From Nocardioides gilvus (GTDB taxonomy: Bacteria > Actinomycetota > Actinomycetes > Propionibacteriales > Nocardioidaceae), in contig NZ_QHKY01000001.1 of NCBI RefSeq assembly GCF_003194605.1, forward strand, positions 62,001 through 126,000: a stretch of DNA of 64,000 nt, written 5' to 3'. The position numbers and the translations under genes were made by a program. This document shows, piece after piece, positions 9,600-20,357 of the stretch. The notes below the pieces were generated by a model. It worked only from the letters and a program-made list of their open reading frames with translations. It was not told the DNA's origin and searched no databases. Numbering within the stretch: the stretch's first letter is position 1; every line of letters begins with the position of its first letter.

Positions 9600-11500
9600 G
9601 CTCCGTGGGTGGGTTCGAAGACGTCCGCGCCGGCCTGGACGGCGGTGACGTCCTCGACGATGGAACGGGCCAGGGACTGGGCGTCCAACCCGGACCGCGT
9701 CAGGAGCACCGGGCGCTTGGCGTGCTCCAGGAACTCCTGCGGAATGCCGTGCAGCCGGACCGGCGTGGTGACCCGGTGTGCGCTGAGGGTCTGGAGCAGC
9801 ACCGAGCCGCACCCGCCGACGACACCGTTGTCCTCGATGCTCACGACCAGACGGTGCTCAGCAGCGGCCTCCACGATCGCCGGGTCCACCGGCTTGACCC
9901 AGCGCGGATCCACCACGGTGACGCCGATGCCCTGGGCCAGGAGACGCTCCGCGACCTCGAGCGCGGTGGCGACCATCGCTCCGACGGCCACCAGCAGGAC
10001 GTCCTTCTCCCCCTCGCGGACCATCACGTCGGCCTGGCCGAGCTTCGCGACGGCCTCCATGTCGGCCGGCGGCGGGCCCTTGGGGAAACGTACGACGGTC
10101 GGGGCGTCATCGACCTTGACCGCCTCGTCCAGGAGCTCGACGAGTCGCGCGGTGTCACGCGGGGCTGCGAGGCGCAGACCCGGGACGACCTGGAGGATCG
10201 ACATGTCCCACATCCCGTTGTGGCTGGCTCCGTCGTCACCGGTGATGCCGGAGCGGTCCAGGACGAAGGTGACGCCGCACTTGTGCAGGGCCACGTCCAT
10301 GAGGACCTGGTCAAAGGCCCGGTTCAGGAAGGTCGCATAGACCGCGAAGACCGGGTGCAGCCCGCCCATGGCCAGGCCTGCGGCCGAGGTGACCGCGTGC
10401 TGCTCGGCGATGCCGACGTCGAACGTACGACGGGGGTACTTCCGCTCGAAGGCGTCGAGACCGACCGGGTGCATCATGGCTGCCGTGATCGCCACGATGT
10501 CGTCGCGGCGCTCCCCGAGGTCGAGCATGGCGTCGGAGAAGTGGTCGGTCCAGATCCGCCCCTTGGGCTTCTCGGCACCGTTCTGCACGTCGAAGGGACC
10601 AGGCGCGTGGAACTGGTCCGCCTCGTGCCGTTCGGCGGGGTCGTACCCGGCTCCCTTGCGGGTGAGGGCGTGCACGATGACCGGGCCGCCGAACCTCTTG
10701 GCCTGGCTCAGCGCCTGCTCCATCGCGTTCAGGTCGTGGCCGTCGACGGGGCCGACGTACTTGAGCCCGAGGTCCTCGAAGAGACCCTGCGGAGCGAGGG
10801 CGTCCTTCATCCCCTTCTTCATGGCGTGCAGGGCGTCGTACGCCGCACCGCCGACCCCGGGCACCTGGTGCAGACGCTTCTTCACCACGTCGAGCACCTG
10901 CTCGTAACGCGGGTCGGTGCGCAGCCGGGTCAGTGCCGTCGCGAGACCGCCGATGGTGGGGGTGTAGGAACGTTCGTTGTCGTTGACGACGATGACGAGC
11001 TTGGAGTCCTTGGCGATGGCGATGTTGTTCAACGCCTCCCACGCCATGCCGCCGGTGAGCGCGCCGTCTCCGATCACCGCGACCACGTGCCGGTCCTCGC
11101 GACGGATCGCGTACGCCTTGGCGAGCCCGTCCGCGTAACTCAGCGAGGTGGAGGCGTGCGAGTTCTCCACGATGTCGTGCTCGGACTCCAGGTGGCTGGG
11201 GTAGCCCGAGAGGCCACCCTCCTGACGCAGCGTGGAGAAGCGGGCGGCGCGACCGGTCACGAGCTTGTGAACGTACGACTGGTGACCGGTGTCGAAGACC
11301 ACCCGGTCGCGGGGCGAGTCGAAGACCCGGTGGATGGCCAGGGTCAGCTCGACGACGCCCAGGTTGGGACCGAGGTGTCCCCCGGTCCGGGCGCAGGTGC
11401 TGATCAGGACGTCACGAATCTCGGCGGCCAGTTCGGTGAGCTGGGCGTCGCTCAACCCCCGCAGGTCACGTGGGGTGGCGATCGAGTCCAGATGACCCAT
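9596..11500 (-). CDS. dxs: 1-deoxy-D-xylulose-5-phosphate synthase
   Basis: First enzyme of the MEP isoprenoid pathway: condenses pyruvate with glyceraldehyde 3-phosphate, using thiamine diphosphate. The 634-residue length is typical. Visible landmarks are GGHLGPNLG (40-48) with His42, the TPP/Mg motif GDGALTGG (144-151) with NNIA after it, and GIAEQHAV in the pyrimidine domain with the catalytic Glu. It has a normal GGAGG ribosome site, and a TAGACT -10 element lies about 80 bases upstream. Its stop overlaps the permease start. Confidence 0.97.
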   Translation of the reverse strand: MGHLDSIATPRDLRGLSDAQLTELAAEIRDVLISTCARTGGHLGPNLGVVELTLAIHRVFDSPRDRVVFDTGHQSYVHKLVTGRAARFSTLRQEGGLSGYPSHLESEHDIVENSHASTSLSYADGLAKAYAIRREDRHVVAVIGDGALTGGMAWEALNNIAIAKDSKLVIVVNDNERSYTPTIGGLATALTRLRTDPRYEQVLDVVKKRLHQVPGVGGAAYDALHAMKKGMKDALAPQGLFEDLGLKYVGPVDGHDLNAMEQALSQAKRFGGPVIVHALTRKGAGYDPAERHEADQFHAPGPFDVQNGAEKPKGRIWTDHFSDAMLDLGERRDDIVAITAAMMHPVGLDAFERKYPRRTFDVGIAEQHAVTSAAGLAMGGLHPVFAVYATFLNRAFDQVLMDVALHKCGVTFVLDRSGITGDDGASHNGMWDMSILQVVPGLRLAAPRDTARLVELLDEAVKVDDAPTVVRFPKGPPPADMEAVAKLGQADVMVREGEKDVLLVAVGAMVATALEVAERLLAQGIGVTVVDPRWVKPVDPAIVEAAAEHRLVVSIEDNGVVGGCGSVLLQTLSAHRVTTPVRLHGIPQEFLEHAKRPVLLTRSGLDAQSLARSIVEDVTAVQAGADVFEPTHGA

Positions 11501-11581
11501 GGTCCTCCGCTTTCGGTGTGGGAAACAGCCTGTGCCGGCATGCTGGGCATCTGGGCTGGGGCGCTCGTTCGAGAAACCGCA

Positions 11582-11587
11582 AGTCTA
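11582..11587 (-). promoter_or_regulatory. -10 element of dxs
   Basis: TAGACT on the minus strand, identical to the PAC2 element. Here the start codon is about 80 bases further on with a GGAGG site, so this transcript should have a leader of roughly 75 bases. Confidence 0.45.
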
Positions 11588-11608
11588 GGTGATCGCCCCA
11601 GTGGGCTG

Positions 11609-12256
11609 TCACTCGTGGCGCCCCTGCATGGTGCAGATGCAGGCCTTGTTGCCCTCTGCGTCCTGGAGCACCACGAACGCCGGGGCATCGCCCTCACTCA
11701 CCAGTCGTCCCCCCGCCGCGAGCGCCGCCTCGATCCTGCGTGGCGCCTCCTCGAGCGTCACCATGACGTCGAGGTGGAAGCGTTGGCGCGGCTCCTCGCC
11801 ACCACTCTCCTGGAACCAGACCCGGGGCAGGTCTCCGTCGTCGTCGCGCACCTCGTCATCCGTCGTGGGGCTCTCCATCGCGAGCACCGCAGCCCAGAAG
11901 GGTGCGATCGCGGCGCGGTCAGGCGTGTCCAGTCCGATCTCGACGACCGAGAGCCCCTCCGGGACCGCTTCGACGCCGACATCCCGGGCGATGTCGGTGA
12001 TGCGACGCGCCAGTCGTACGTCACGCCCGGTCACGCCGAGGGAATCGTGACTGAAGAGGCGGATGTTGAGGTGGCCGTAGCGCAGGTCCAGGTCGGGATG
12101 ATGGTTCATCTCCTCGGCCACAGCAGCGATCCGGTTGAGAAGGGAGAGGCCGGTGACGAAGTCACCGGTGCGGTAGCGCGTCTGCAAGGCGTGGTGCAGC
12201 AGGCGCCAGTCGTGGAGGCCGGCCTCGTCGACCTGGGCTGAGGTGAGGATGCTCAT
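11609..12256 (-). CDS. pterin-4a-carbinolamine dehydratase domain fused to a VOC domain
   Basis: A 215-residue fusion. Residues 1-100 match 4a-hydroxytetrahydrobiopterin dehydratase, with the EEMNHHPDL histidine pair, YGHLNIRLFSHD and the later GVTGRD segment. Residues about 100-215 form a glyoxalase-like VOC domain of the Glyoxalase_6 type (VVEIGLDTPDRAAIAPFW ... GNKACICT). The dehydratase fold also acts as a dimerisation partner in other proteins, so catalysis is not certain. The start is fixed by GGAGGACAG. Fusions of this kind occur in actinobacteria; the substrate of the VOC half is unknown. It stands alone upstream of dxs. Confidence 0.85.
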   Translation of the reverse strand: MSILTSAQVDEAGLHDWRLLHHALQTRYRTGDFVTGLSLLNRIAAVAEEMNHHPDLDLRYGHLNIRLFSHDSLGVTGRDVRLARRITDIARDVGVEAVPEGLSVVEIGLDTPDRAAIAPFWAAVLAMESPTTDDEVRDDDGDLPRVWFQESGGEEPRQRFHLDVMVTLEEAPRRIEAALAAGGRLVSEGDAPAFVVLQDAEGNKACICTMQGRHE

Positions 12257-12359
12257 CTGTCCTCCGAATCTGTACGCGGGCTCGGCGGCCCCGGTGTCAG
12301 CGCCTGGTGTCGACGACCACGACGACCACGGGCGCAGTGGGGATGCTCATGGACCCACC

Positions 12360-13211
12360 CTACGACGTATTCCTGAGCCATTCCGGCGGCAAGGCTTCGA
12401 TGATCTGGGCCGCTGCACTGGTCAGGGGCAGGTCGGGCACGGCCGAGGGCTCGATGAAGACGATCTGGCGTCCCTCATGGCACTCGACGTCGTCGTCGGT
12501 GAGGTCGACACGCGCGACGAAGACCTGCATCCGGTCCCAGGTGCCGTGCGCCGCGCGGTGGTCCACGACGAACTCACGCAGGAGGCGCAGGGCTCCTTCG
12601 GGCAGACGCACGCCGGTCTCCTCGAGGAGCTCGCGCGGAGCTGCAGCCGCGAAGGTCTCGCCCGGATCCACGTGGCCACCGGGGAGTCCCCACCGCTCCG
12701 GGTCGATCCGTGCATGCTCATCGCGTTCCTGGAGCAGGAGGCGTCCGCGGCGGTCAACCAGGAGGACACCCGCAAAGCGTCTCTCGCCGAGGACCGGCGG
12801 TGTGCGTGAGATCCACTCCCGCAGCACCGGGGCGACATCGGTGGCTGACGGAACCAGGTCGATCCCGGCCAGGTCATTCGGGTCCCGGAACAGCATCTGG
12901 GCTCCTTCGTGACACTTCACGTCCTCCTGCCCGAGGTCGCTGCGTGCGGCGAAGAACTCCCAACTCCACCTGGTCCCGTCGGGGTCAATCTCCTGCTGCT
13001 CGCCGAGGCTGGTCAACTCACCGGGATCGAGCCGTACGCCGGTCTCTTCCGCCACTTCCCGCACGGCGCACCCCACCGCGTCCTCACCAGGCTCGCGGCT
13101 GCCACCGGGGAAGCACCACTGCCCCGGCCATCGGCGCGCACGGGTGTCGCGCTCCTGCATGAGCACCCAGCCCCGCGGATCCACGAGAGCGACGCAGGCG
13201 AAGTCGACCAT
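12360..13211 (-). CDS. protein with two tandem Nudix hydrolase domains
   Basis: A 283-residue protein containing two complete Nudix boxes (GX5EX7REUXEEXGU): GGSREPGEDAVGCAV-REVAEETGV near residues 36-58 and GGHVDPGETFAAAAP-RELLEETGV near 178-200. Each domain is about 135 residues, so the gene is an internal duplication with both active sites intact. Nudix enzymes cleave nucleoside diphosphates linked to another moiety; substrates cannot be deduced. The start ATG is six bases after TAGGTT, predicting a leaderless mRNA. Confidence 0.9.
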   Translation of the reverse strand: MVDFACVALVDPRGWVLMQERDTRARRWPGQWCFPGGSREPGEDAVGCAVREVAEETGVRLDPGELTSLGEQQEIDPDGTRWSWEFFAARSDLGQEDVKCHEGAQMLFRDPNDLAGIDLVPSATDVAPVLREWISRTPPVLGERRFAGVLLVDRRGRLLLQERDEHARIDPERWGLPGGHVDPGETFAAAAPRELLEETGVRLPEGALRLLREFVVDHRAAHGTWDRMQVFVARVDLTDDDVECHEGRQIVFIEPSAVPDLPLTSAAAQIIEALPPEWLRNTS

Positions 13212-13217
13212 GACTGA

Positions 13218-13223
13218 AACCTA
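13218..13223 (-). promoter_or_regulatory. -10 element of the double Nudix gene, leaderless
   Basis: TAGGTT on the minus strand, six bases before the ATG at 13211, without a ribosome site. Confidence 0.6.
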
Positions 13224-13253
13224 GCGCCGGCACCGATGGGACCTCGCCGCGCC

Positions 13254-13625
13254 TCAGAGGCGGGCGACGTAGCGCCGTCCGCGCAGTGCCTCCTCGACCA
13301 GTCCCGCCGAACGGCGCACGGCAGCGAGACGGGCGTCCTCGATCAGGAACGTCTGCACGGCAGCCTCGATCACCGCGTCGTTGGCCACGTCGCGCAGGTC
13401 GACCCTGATCCCGCTGAGGCCGCGCCGCACGGCTGCCTGGTCGGCCTCCACATGGATCACGGCGAAGCGGGCAAGCACCACGGCGTGACGACGCAACCCC
13501 TGGTACCGCCGGTACTCCGAGGGGCACAGATCGAGCAACCAGTTGACCGCGGTCGTCTCCCAGTCGGGCGCATCGGGAGGACGGACCTCCCGAGGCCATC
13601 CCGGCGGAGCAACTGGCATCGACAT
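13254..13625 (-). CDS. uncharacterised 123-residue protein under a LexA-type box
   Basis: I do not recognise an established function. The protein opens MSMPVAPPGWPREVRPP, contains WLLDLCPSEYR near residue 30, and is mostly helical and charged afterwards, with no signal peptide or membrane segment. Proteins with this PPGWP...APDWE beginning are known to me as hypothetical proteins of actinomycetes. I chose the ATG at 13625 because it is six bases after TACGAT and because a perfect TCGAAC-N4-GTTCGA site covers the region just before that hexamer. Upstream in-frame TTG and ATG codons (13658, 13646) would place the LexA box inside the coding sequence. DNA-damage induction is inferred from the box alone. 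Confidence 0.72.
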   Translation of the reverse strand: MSMPVAPPGWPREVRPPDAPDWETTAVNWLLDLCPSEYRRYQGLRRHAVVLARFAVIHVEADQAAVRRGLSGIRVDLRDVANDAVIEAAVQTFLIEDARLAAVRRSAGLVEEALRGRRYVARL

Positions 13626-13631
13626 CCAGTC

Positions 13632-13637
13632 ATCGTA
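13632..13637 (-). promoter_or_regulatory. -10 element of the LexA-box gene, leaderless
   Basis: TACGAT on the minus strand six bases before the ATG at 13625, directly downstream of the LexA-type palindrome. Confidence 0.6.
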
Positions 13638-13638
13638 C

Positions 13639-13654
13639 TCGAACATCTGTTCGA
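13639..13654. promoter_or_regulatory. LexA-type SOS box
   Basis: TCGAAC-ATCT-GTTCGA, a perfect match to the actinobacterial/Bacillus-type LexA operator. It ends two bases before the -10 hexamer of the 123-residue gene, in the spacer where bound LexA would block RNA polymerase. Confidence 0.85.
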
Positions 13655-13786
13655 ACAAGGTGTGAAGGTCAGTTCTTGAGGTCTCCCCTCAATCTCCGCC
13701 AGCCGTGGGTCGCGCAGCCCCACACTGTCGCGCCTCCCATCCCGGCGGAGCAGGGAGCGAGCGGCCCACTCACCGGACGGTACGAC

Positions 13787-14086
13787 TCAGGCGAGGTGCT
13801 CCTCCAGGCGCTCCACCTTGGCGCTGAGCTCCCCGTGGTCGTGCCCCGCTCGCAGGTCGGCCTTGAGCACCAGACCCACCCGGGGTGAGCTCTCGGCGAC
13901 CTTGAAGACGGCTTGCTTCACCACCGCCATCACCTCGTCCCACTCCCCCTCGATGTTGGTGAACATCGAGTTGGTCTCACAAGGCAGGCCTGAGTCACGG
14001 ATCACCTGGACGGCCTCGGCGACGCCCGCCGCAACACCCCCGGTCTCGTCGGCTCCTGAAGGGCTGATGCTGATGGCGACGATCAT
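13787..14086 (-). CDS. MTH1187 family thiamine-binding protein
   Basis: A 99-residue cytoplasmic protein of the MTH1187/YkoF-like (DUF77) family, a ferredoxin-like fold that forms tetramers; members bind thiamine or its pyrimidine. Recognisable are the opening IVAISISPSG, the SGLPCETNSMFTNIEGEWDEVMAVVKQA core and the closing KVERLEEHL. The ATG overlaps the stop of the ECF sigma gene (ATGA), so it is the last gene of that operon. dxs, a thiamine-diphosphate enzyme, is nearby but separately transcribed. Confidence 0.85.
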   Translation of the reverse strand: MIVAISISPSGADETGGVAAGVAEAVQVIRDSGLPCETNSMFTNIEGEWDEVMAVVKQAVFKVAESSPRVGLVLKADLRAGHDHGELSAKVERLEEHLA

Positions 14087-14598
14087 GGGATCAGGCTAGC
14101 TGCGGGTGGGGCGGAGGCGGGCACCTCATTCTCCGCCAACAGGACACGCAACCTCGCGAGGGCTGCCGAGGACTGGGACTTCACGGTCCCGACACTGCAG
14201 CCCATCATCTGTGCCACCTCACGTACGGCACGCCCTTCGACGTGACGCAGCACCACGACGGCACGCTGCTTGGGGCCAAGCTCGCCGAGGGCCCGGCGCA
14301 GTGCGTCCTGCTCTGCCACCTCGGGGTCCCACGTCGCGGTCTCGGGCAGGACCTCTGTCGGGGACTCCATGACCCGCCGACGCCGTCGCCAGCGGGAGAT
14401 GTTGGTGCGCACCATGACCGTGCGTACGTATCCCTCAGGGTCCCCCTCGATGCGCGACCACACGGGCACGCACCGCATCAGGGCGTCCTGCACGAGGTCC
14501 TCGGCCAGCGACGGGTCGGCCACCAACAACCGAGCCGAACGGACCAGCGCGGGAAACCTGGCGGCCACGAACTCCTCGAACTGTTCAGGGGTGGCCAC
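14083..14598 (-). CDS. ECF RNA polymerase sigma factor, SigE family
   Basis: A 171-residue two-domain sigma factor. Region 2 (about 8-75) has FVAARFPALVRSARLL and LAEDLVQDALMR; region 4 (about 105-160) has LGPKQRAVVVLRHVEG, a helix-turn-helix and VGTVKSQSSAALARLR. It matches the Streptomyces SigE-type ECF family. The ATG lies 14 bases inside the 3' end of the upstream membrane-protein gene, and its stop overlaps the next gene. A CCAACC-N16-CGTAC element before the operon could be its own target. The order, partner first and sigma second, is the reverse of the usual sigma/anti-sigma arrangement. Confidence 0.92.
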   Translation of the reverse strand: MATPEQFEEFVAARFPALVRSARLLVADPSLAEDLVQDALMRCVPVWSRIEGDPEGYVRTVMVRTNISRWRRRRRVMESPTEVLPETATWDPEVAEQDALRRALGELGPKQRAVVVLRHVEGRAVREVAQMMGCSVGTVKSQSSAALARLRVLLAENEVPASAPPAASLIP

Positions 14599-15952
14599 GA
14601 CGCCTCCACCCCACCACAGCGATCGCGGCGGCGGTCAGGACCGCCGCGGTGGCACCGAGGACGAGCAGCGGATTCACCGGGTACACCGGCTCCTGGCTGT
14701 CGACCACGTCCGCAGTCTGCAGGAGGTCAGTGGCCCAGGACCAGCCGACCGACCCGTCCCCTCGCCCGTCGTCCTCCACGTACTCGACCAGGGTCTCCTC
14801 CTCGCCGTCGCTGGGGTCGACGAGAATCAGCGCCTGCTCCTCGCCACCAGTGAGGGCAACGATCCTTCCGTCACGCCAGCCCAGCGCCTCATGGACGTAC
14901 GACCCTTCTCGCGGCACCTCACGCCACTTCTCGGCGGAGCCAGGACGCGCCAGACGAGCAACCCAGATGGTCGTCAGGCCGGTGTCGGTGTTCTTGTCCC
15001 CGTGGACCACTCGTGCCACGTCCCCGTCCGGAGACAGTGCCCCGTCGCTGGTGACGAGATCCGCCGGATCCGCAGGCAGCCCGACCTCGAGGACTCGACC
15101 GGTCCGGTGGTTGACGAGCGCATCGCCGCGCTCGGACACGAGGACACCGTCCCCGGACCGCAACCAACCGTCCACCGGCAGTCGCTCCGCCCATCTCCAG
15201 GGTGACACCTCCCCCGTGGACGCATCCAGGACGAAGGCGTCCTTGCCACGCGAGGCCCACTGCTCCTCCTCCGGCCCGTCGTCGCCTGCGAGCAGGTGGA
15301 AGGGGTGCACGAGCAGGTGCTGGTCATCCAACCAGAAGAGCTCCTGGTCGGAGAGACCGTGCGCTGTCTCGATCTCGTGCCGCACCACCTCACCGGTCAC
15401 GGAGTCCAGGACCGCCACCCCGGTGAGCGTCCCACCGTCGTTGCGCGTCGTGTTGGGGCTCCCAGAGGGCGTGCCGGCGGTCCAGTAGGCCAGATGCGTT
15501 CCTCGCGGTGAGAGCGCGGGCTCGCCACCTGCCATCCCCGGCGTCCTGACGAAGCCGTACTCCCCCGTGCGCGCGGAGACGGCGGCCACCGCAGGCTCCG
15601 ACCGTCCCCACCATGTGGTGTGGGACCACGAAGTCACCGCCACCAGCGCGCCGGGCTCTGCGAGGTAGGGCATCCGTGAGGAGATGTTCGTGTGCACCCG
15701 GGACGGCACGCCCACCCCGGACCCGGAGTCGACGGGTTGGACCGGACCTGGGTGCCGGAGGCCCTGACTGCCCCAGACTCCGATCCCTGCCAACAGTGCC
15801 ACGGTGCACAGAGCCACGCCCACGTTGACGAGCCGCGAGCGACGACCCCACCGTCGACCTCGCTGCCAGAGCTCGTCGGCCGGGGGCACGACAGCATCCA
15901 CCTGTGGGTCGACAAGCCGCGTCAACCGTTCCTCGAGTCCTGGCTGGACCAT
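14585..15952 (-). CDS. membrane protein with large extracytoplasmic beta-propeller-like domain, candidate anti-sigma partner
   Basis: A 455-residue protein: about 40 cytoplasmic residues, a membrane segment at 41-60, some 360 outside residues, a second membrane segment at about 428-447 and a short basic tail. The outer part has repeated short beta-like units (AVSARTGEYGF, VAVLDSVTGEVV, FVLDASTGEVS, ILVDPSDGEEE) suggestive of a PQQ/WD40-like propeller. A zinc-finger HxxxCxxC anti-sigma motif is absent. Its stop overlaps the ECF sigma gene, so it is probably the signal-sensing partner of that factor, but a direct anti-sigma role is inference. A GGGAGG ribosome site supports the ATG. Confidence 0.75.
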   Translation of the reverse strand: MVQPGLEERLTRLVDPQVDAVVPPADELWQRGRRWGRRSRLVNVGVALCTVALLAGIGVWGSQGLRHPGPVQPVDSGSGVGVPSRVHTNISSRMPYLAEPGALVAVTSWSHTTWWGRSEPAVAAVSARTGEYGFVRTPGMAGGEPALSPRGTHLAYWTAGTPSGSPNTTRNDGGTLTGVAVLDSVTGEVVRHEIETAHGLSDQELFWLDDQHLLVHPFHLLAGDDGPEEEQWASRGKDAFVLDASTGEVSPWRWAERLPVDGWLRSGDGVLVSERGDALVNHRTGRVLEVGLPADPADLVTSDGALSPDGDVARVVHGDKNTDTGLTTIWVARLARPGSAEKWREVPREGSYVHEALGWRDGRIVALTGGEEQALILVDPSDGEEETLVEYVEDDGRGDGSVGWSWATDLLQTADVVDSQEPVYPVNPLLVLGATAAVLTAAAIAVVGWRRRGHP

Positions 15953-15980
15953 GACACCTCCCGTGTGCGCTCTCCCACCA

Positions 15981-16007
15981 GTACGCCGTCAGGGTCGCGG
16001 TGGTTGG
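15981..16007 (-). promoter_or_regulatory. candidate ECF-type promoter of the sigma operon
   Basis: On the minus strand CCAACC (16007-16002) is followed after 16 bases by CGTAC (15985-15981). This resembles the GCAACC...CGT layout of SigE-type promoters and lies about 25-30 bases before the first start codon. Autoregulation is an inference. Confidence 0.35.
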
Positions 16008-16039
16008 GTGCGGCGCGAATGTTTCTCGACGAAATCGAA

Positions 16040-16075
16040 GGAGCCCCCGTCCCACCTGGGTGGGACGAGGGCTCC
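16040..16075 (-). terminator. terminator of acnA
   Basis: A stem of about 15 base pairs (GGAGCCC...GTCCCA with TGGGAC...GGGCTCC, one mismatch) just past the acnA stop, followed on the minus strand by TTCGATTTC. Confidence 0.75.
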
Positions 16076-16093
16076 GGACGATCCGTTGCTGCG

Positions 16094-18943
<2,850 letters not shown>

Positions 18944-19046
18944 CTACCGGGATTGGGGGTTGTCGCACTCGGACCCATCTTGCCGCGCTCAGTGGCGGGC
19001 GGGAAGCAAGGTTTCCCTTACCTGCACCGGGTGAGAACCGAATGTC

Positions 19047-19060
19047 TCTCGACATCAAGA
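19047..19060. promoter_or_regulatory. imperfect palindrome TCTCGACATCAAGA over the acnA -10 region
   Basis: A TCTYGA-YR-TCRAGA repeat, ten of fourteen positions symmetric, overlapping the candidate acnA -10 hexamer TATCTT at 19057-19062 on the minus strand. The placement suits a repressor. The regulator is not identifiable from the window. Confidence 0.45.
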
Positions 19061-19062
19061 TA
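19057..19062 (-). promoter_or_regulatory. candidate -10 element of acnA
   Basis: TATCTT on the minus strand, with a TTGGGT hexamer 18 bases upstream as possible -35. It predicts a leader of about 115 bases before the acnA ATG. In the 274-base gap it is the only promoter-like pair I can see. Confidence 0.4.
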
Positions 19063-19157
19063 CACGATGTCCGGCGACCGACCCAACCGCATGTCCGACA
19101 CATGTCCGGCGCCCGTCCGGCGCACCTCCGCCGTGTCACCGCCGTGTCGCCGCACGA

Positions 19158-19191
19158 CAGCGCCCCCGCCGAGCAGTCGACGGGGGCGCTG
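19158..19191 (-). terminator. terminator of the KimA-like/RNA methyltransferase operon
   Basis: An 11-base-pair stem, CAGCGCCCCCG with CGGGGGCGCTG, around a 12-base loop, 15 bases past the methyltransferase stop. Confidence 0.65.
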
Positions 19192-19205
19192 GACACGAGC
19201 GGTGA

Positions 19206-20357
19206 TCAGCGGGTCAGCAGTGCCACGCACTCGACATGGTGCGTCATCGGGAAGAGGTCGAAGGCCCGCAGCTGCTCCAACTTGTAGCCGTGCTCGGCGA
19301 AGATCGCGACGTCGCGGGCCAGTGCGGCCGGGTCGCAGGCGACGTACGCCACCGCGCGCGGTGCGCGGTCGACGACTGCCTCCACGACGCCACGGCGGGC
19401 ACCCTCGCGCGGGGGGTCGAGCACGACCAGGTCGAAGGGTTCGTCGAAGTCGTGCTTGAGGGCGTCCGAGACCATCTGGGCGCTGACCCGGACCTTGGCC
19501 AGCTTGCCGAGGTTGCTCTTGGCCAGGTTGGCGGCCTGCTTGTCCCCCTCGACGAGCACGACGCGCGCCTCCTCCCCCACCTCGGCGGCGAGGAACCGGG
19601 CGAAGAGGCCGACCCCGGCGTACAGGTCGAGGACTGCTTCTCCGGGCTTCGGGTCAAGCATCGTCAGGACCGTGCTGACCAAGGTCTCGGGGGCACCGGG
19701 GTGCACCTGCCAGAAACCGTCGGGGGCCACGATGAAGTCGACTCCGTGCACCGTGTGCGACTCGGTGCCGGGAGCAGAGATCAGGCAGTCGTCGATCTCC
19801 ACGACCTCGCGGGAGCGGAACTTGCGCATCCCGCGACGACCCTCACCCAGGTCGACGAAGTTGCTGCGGGTGCGCCAACGCAGCCCCTTGACGTCGCCCT
19901 TGACCGCCTCGACCCTGAGCCCGGTGACGAGGGGGTGCGCCGGGTCCATGCGCGCGATCCGGACCAACTGCTCGCGCACCACGTCCGCCTTCAACGCCCG
20001 CTGGTGAGGGAGGGCCACGTGCTGGAAGTCGCAGCCGCCGCAGGCCTTCGGCCCGGCGAAGCGGCACGGCGCCTCGACGCGTTGCTTCGAAGGCTCGAGC
20101 ACCTCGACGGCGTCTCCCCTCCAGAAACGGTCACCGTCGTTGCCCTCGGTGATCTCGATGACGACGCGCTCACCCGGCAGCGTGTGGCGGGTGAAGACCA
20201 CTCGGCTCACTGTCGGGTCCGAGGGGTCGGCCGCAACCCTGGCGACGCAGTGACCTCCATGGGCGATCGGACCGACCACTGCTTCGAAGCGCTCGCCGAC
20301 CCTCGACTCGCCGCGCACCTTGCGCTGTCGGGGGGTGCGCCTGCCGTGTCTGTTCAT
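19206..20357 (-). CDS. class I SAM-dependent RNA m5U-type methyltransferase (TrmA/RumA family)
   Basis: A 383-residue enzyme expected to methylate C5 of a uridine in rRNA or tRNA. An N-terminal TRAM-like domain (about 19-85) is followed by a cysteine cluster CRFAG...ACGGCDFQH (97-113) that may hold an Fe-S cluster, the SAM-binding LDLYAGVGLFARFLA, the VVLDPPREGA motif and the catalytic-cysteine motif YVACDPAALARD near 342-353. Rv2689c is the equivalent in the syntenic M. tuberculosis locus; the target base is unproven. The ATG overlaps the stop of the upstream transporter gene (ATGA). A Val at residue 19 is an alternative start. Confidence 0.88.
   Translation of the reverse strand: MNRHGRRTPRQRKVRGESRVGERFEAVVGPIAHGGHCVARVAADPSDPTVSRVVFTRHTLPGERVVIEITEGNDGDRFWRGDAVEVLEPSKQRVEAPCRFAGPKACGGCDFQHVALPHQRALKADVVREQLVRIARMDPAHPLVTGLRVEAVKGDVKGLRWRTRSNFVDLGEGRRGMRKFRSREVVEIDDCLISAPGTESHTVHGVDFIVAPDGFWQVHPGAPETLVSTVLTMLDPKPGEAVLDLYAGVGLFARFLAAEVGEEARVVLVEGDKQAANLAKSNLGKLAKVRVSAQMVSDALKHDFDEPFDLVVLDPPREGARRGVVEAVVDRAPRAVAYVACDPAALARDVAIFAEHGYKLEQLRAFDLFPMTHHVECVALLTR

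Noticed and set aside
12040..12090. GGAAT followed by GTT at about 19 bases inside the pterin dehydratase/VOC gene
   Set aside because: Wrong spacing for the SigR/SigH pattern and inside a coding sequence with no downstream gene in that direction.
13676..13692. TTGAGG/CCTCAA hairpin between the LexA-box gene and the thiamine-binding gene
   Set aside because: A six-base stem without a T-run is too weak for a terminator claim. The rest of this 160-base gap shows nothing else beyond the LexA box and promoter.
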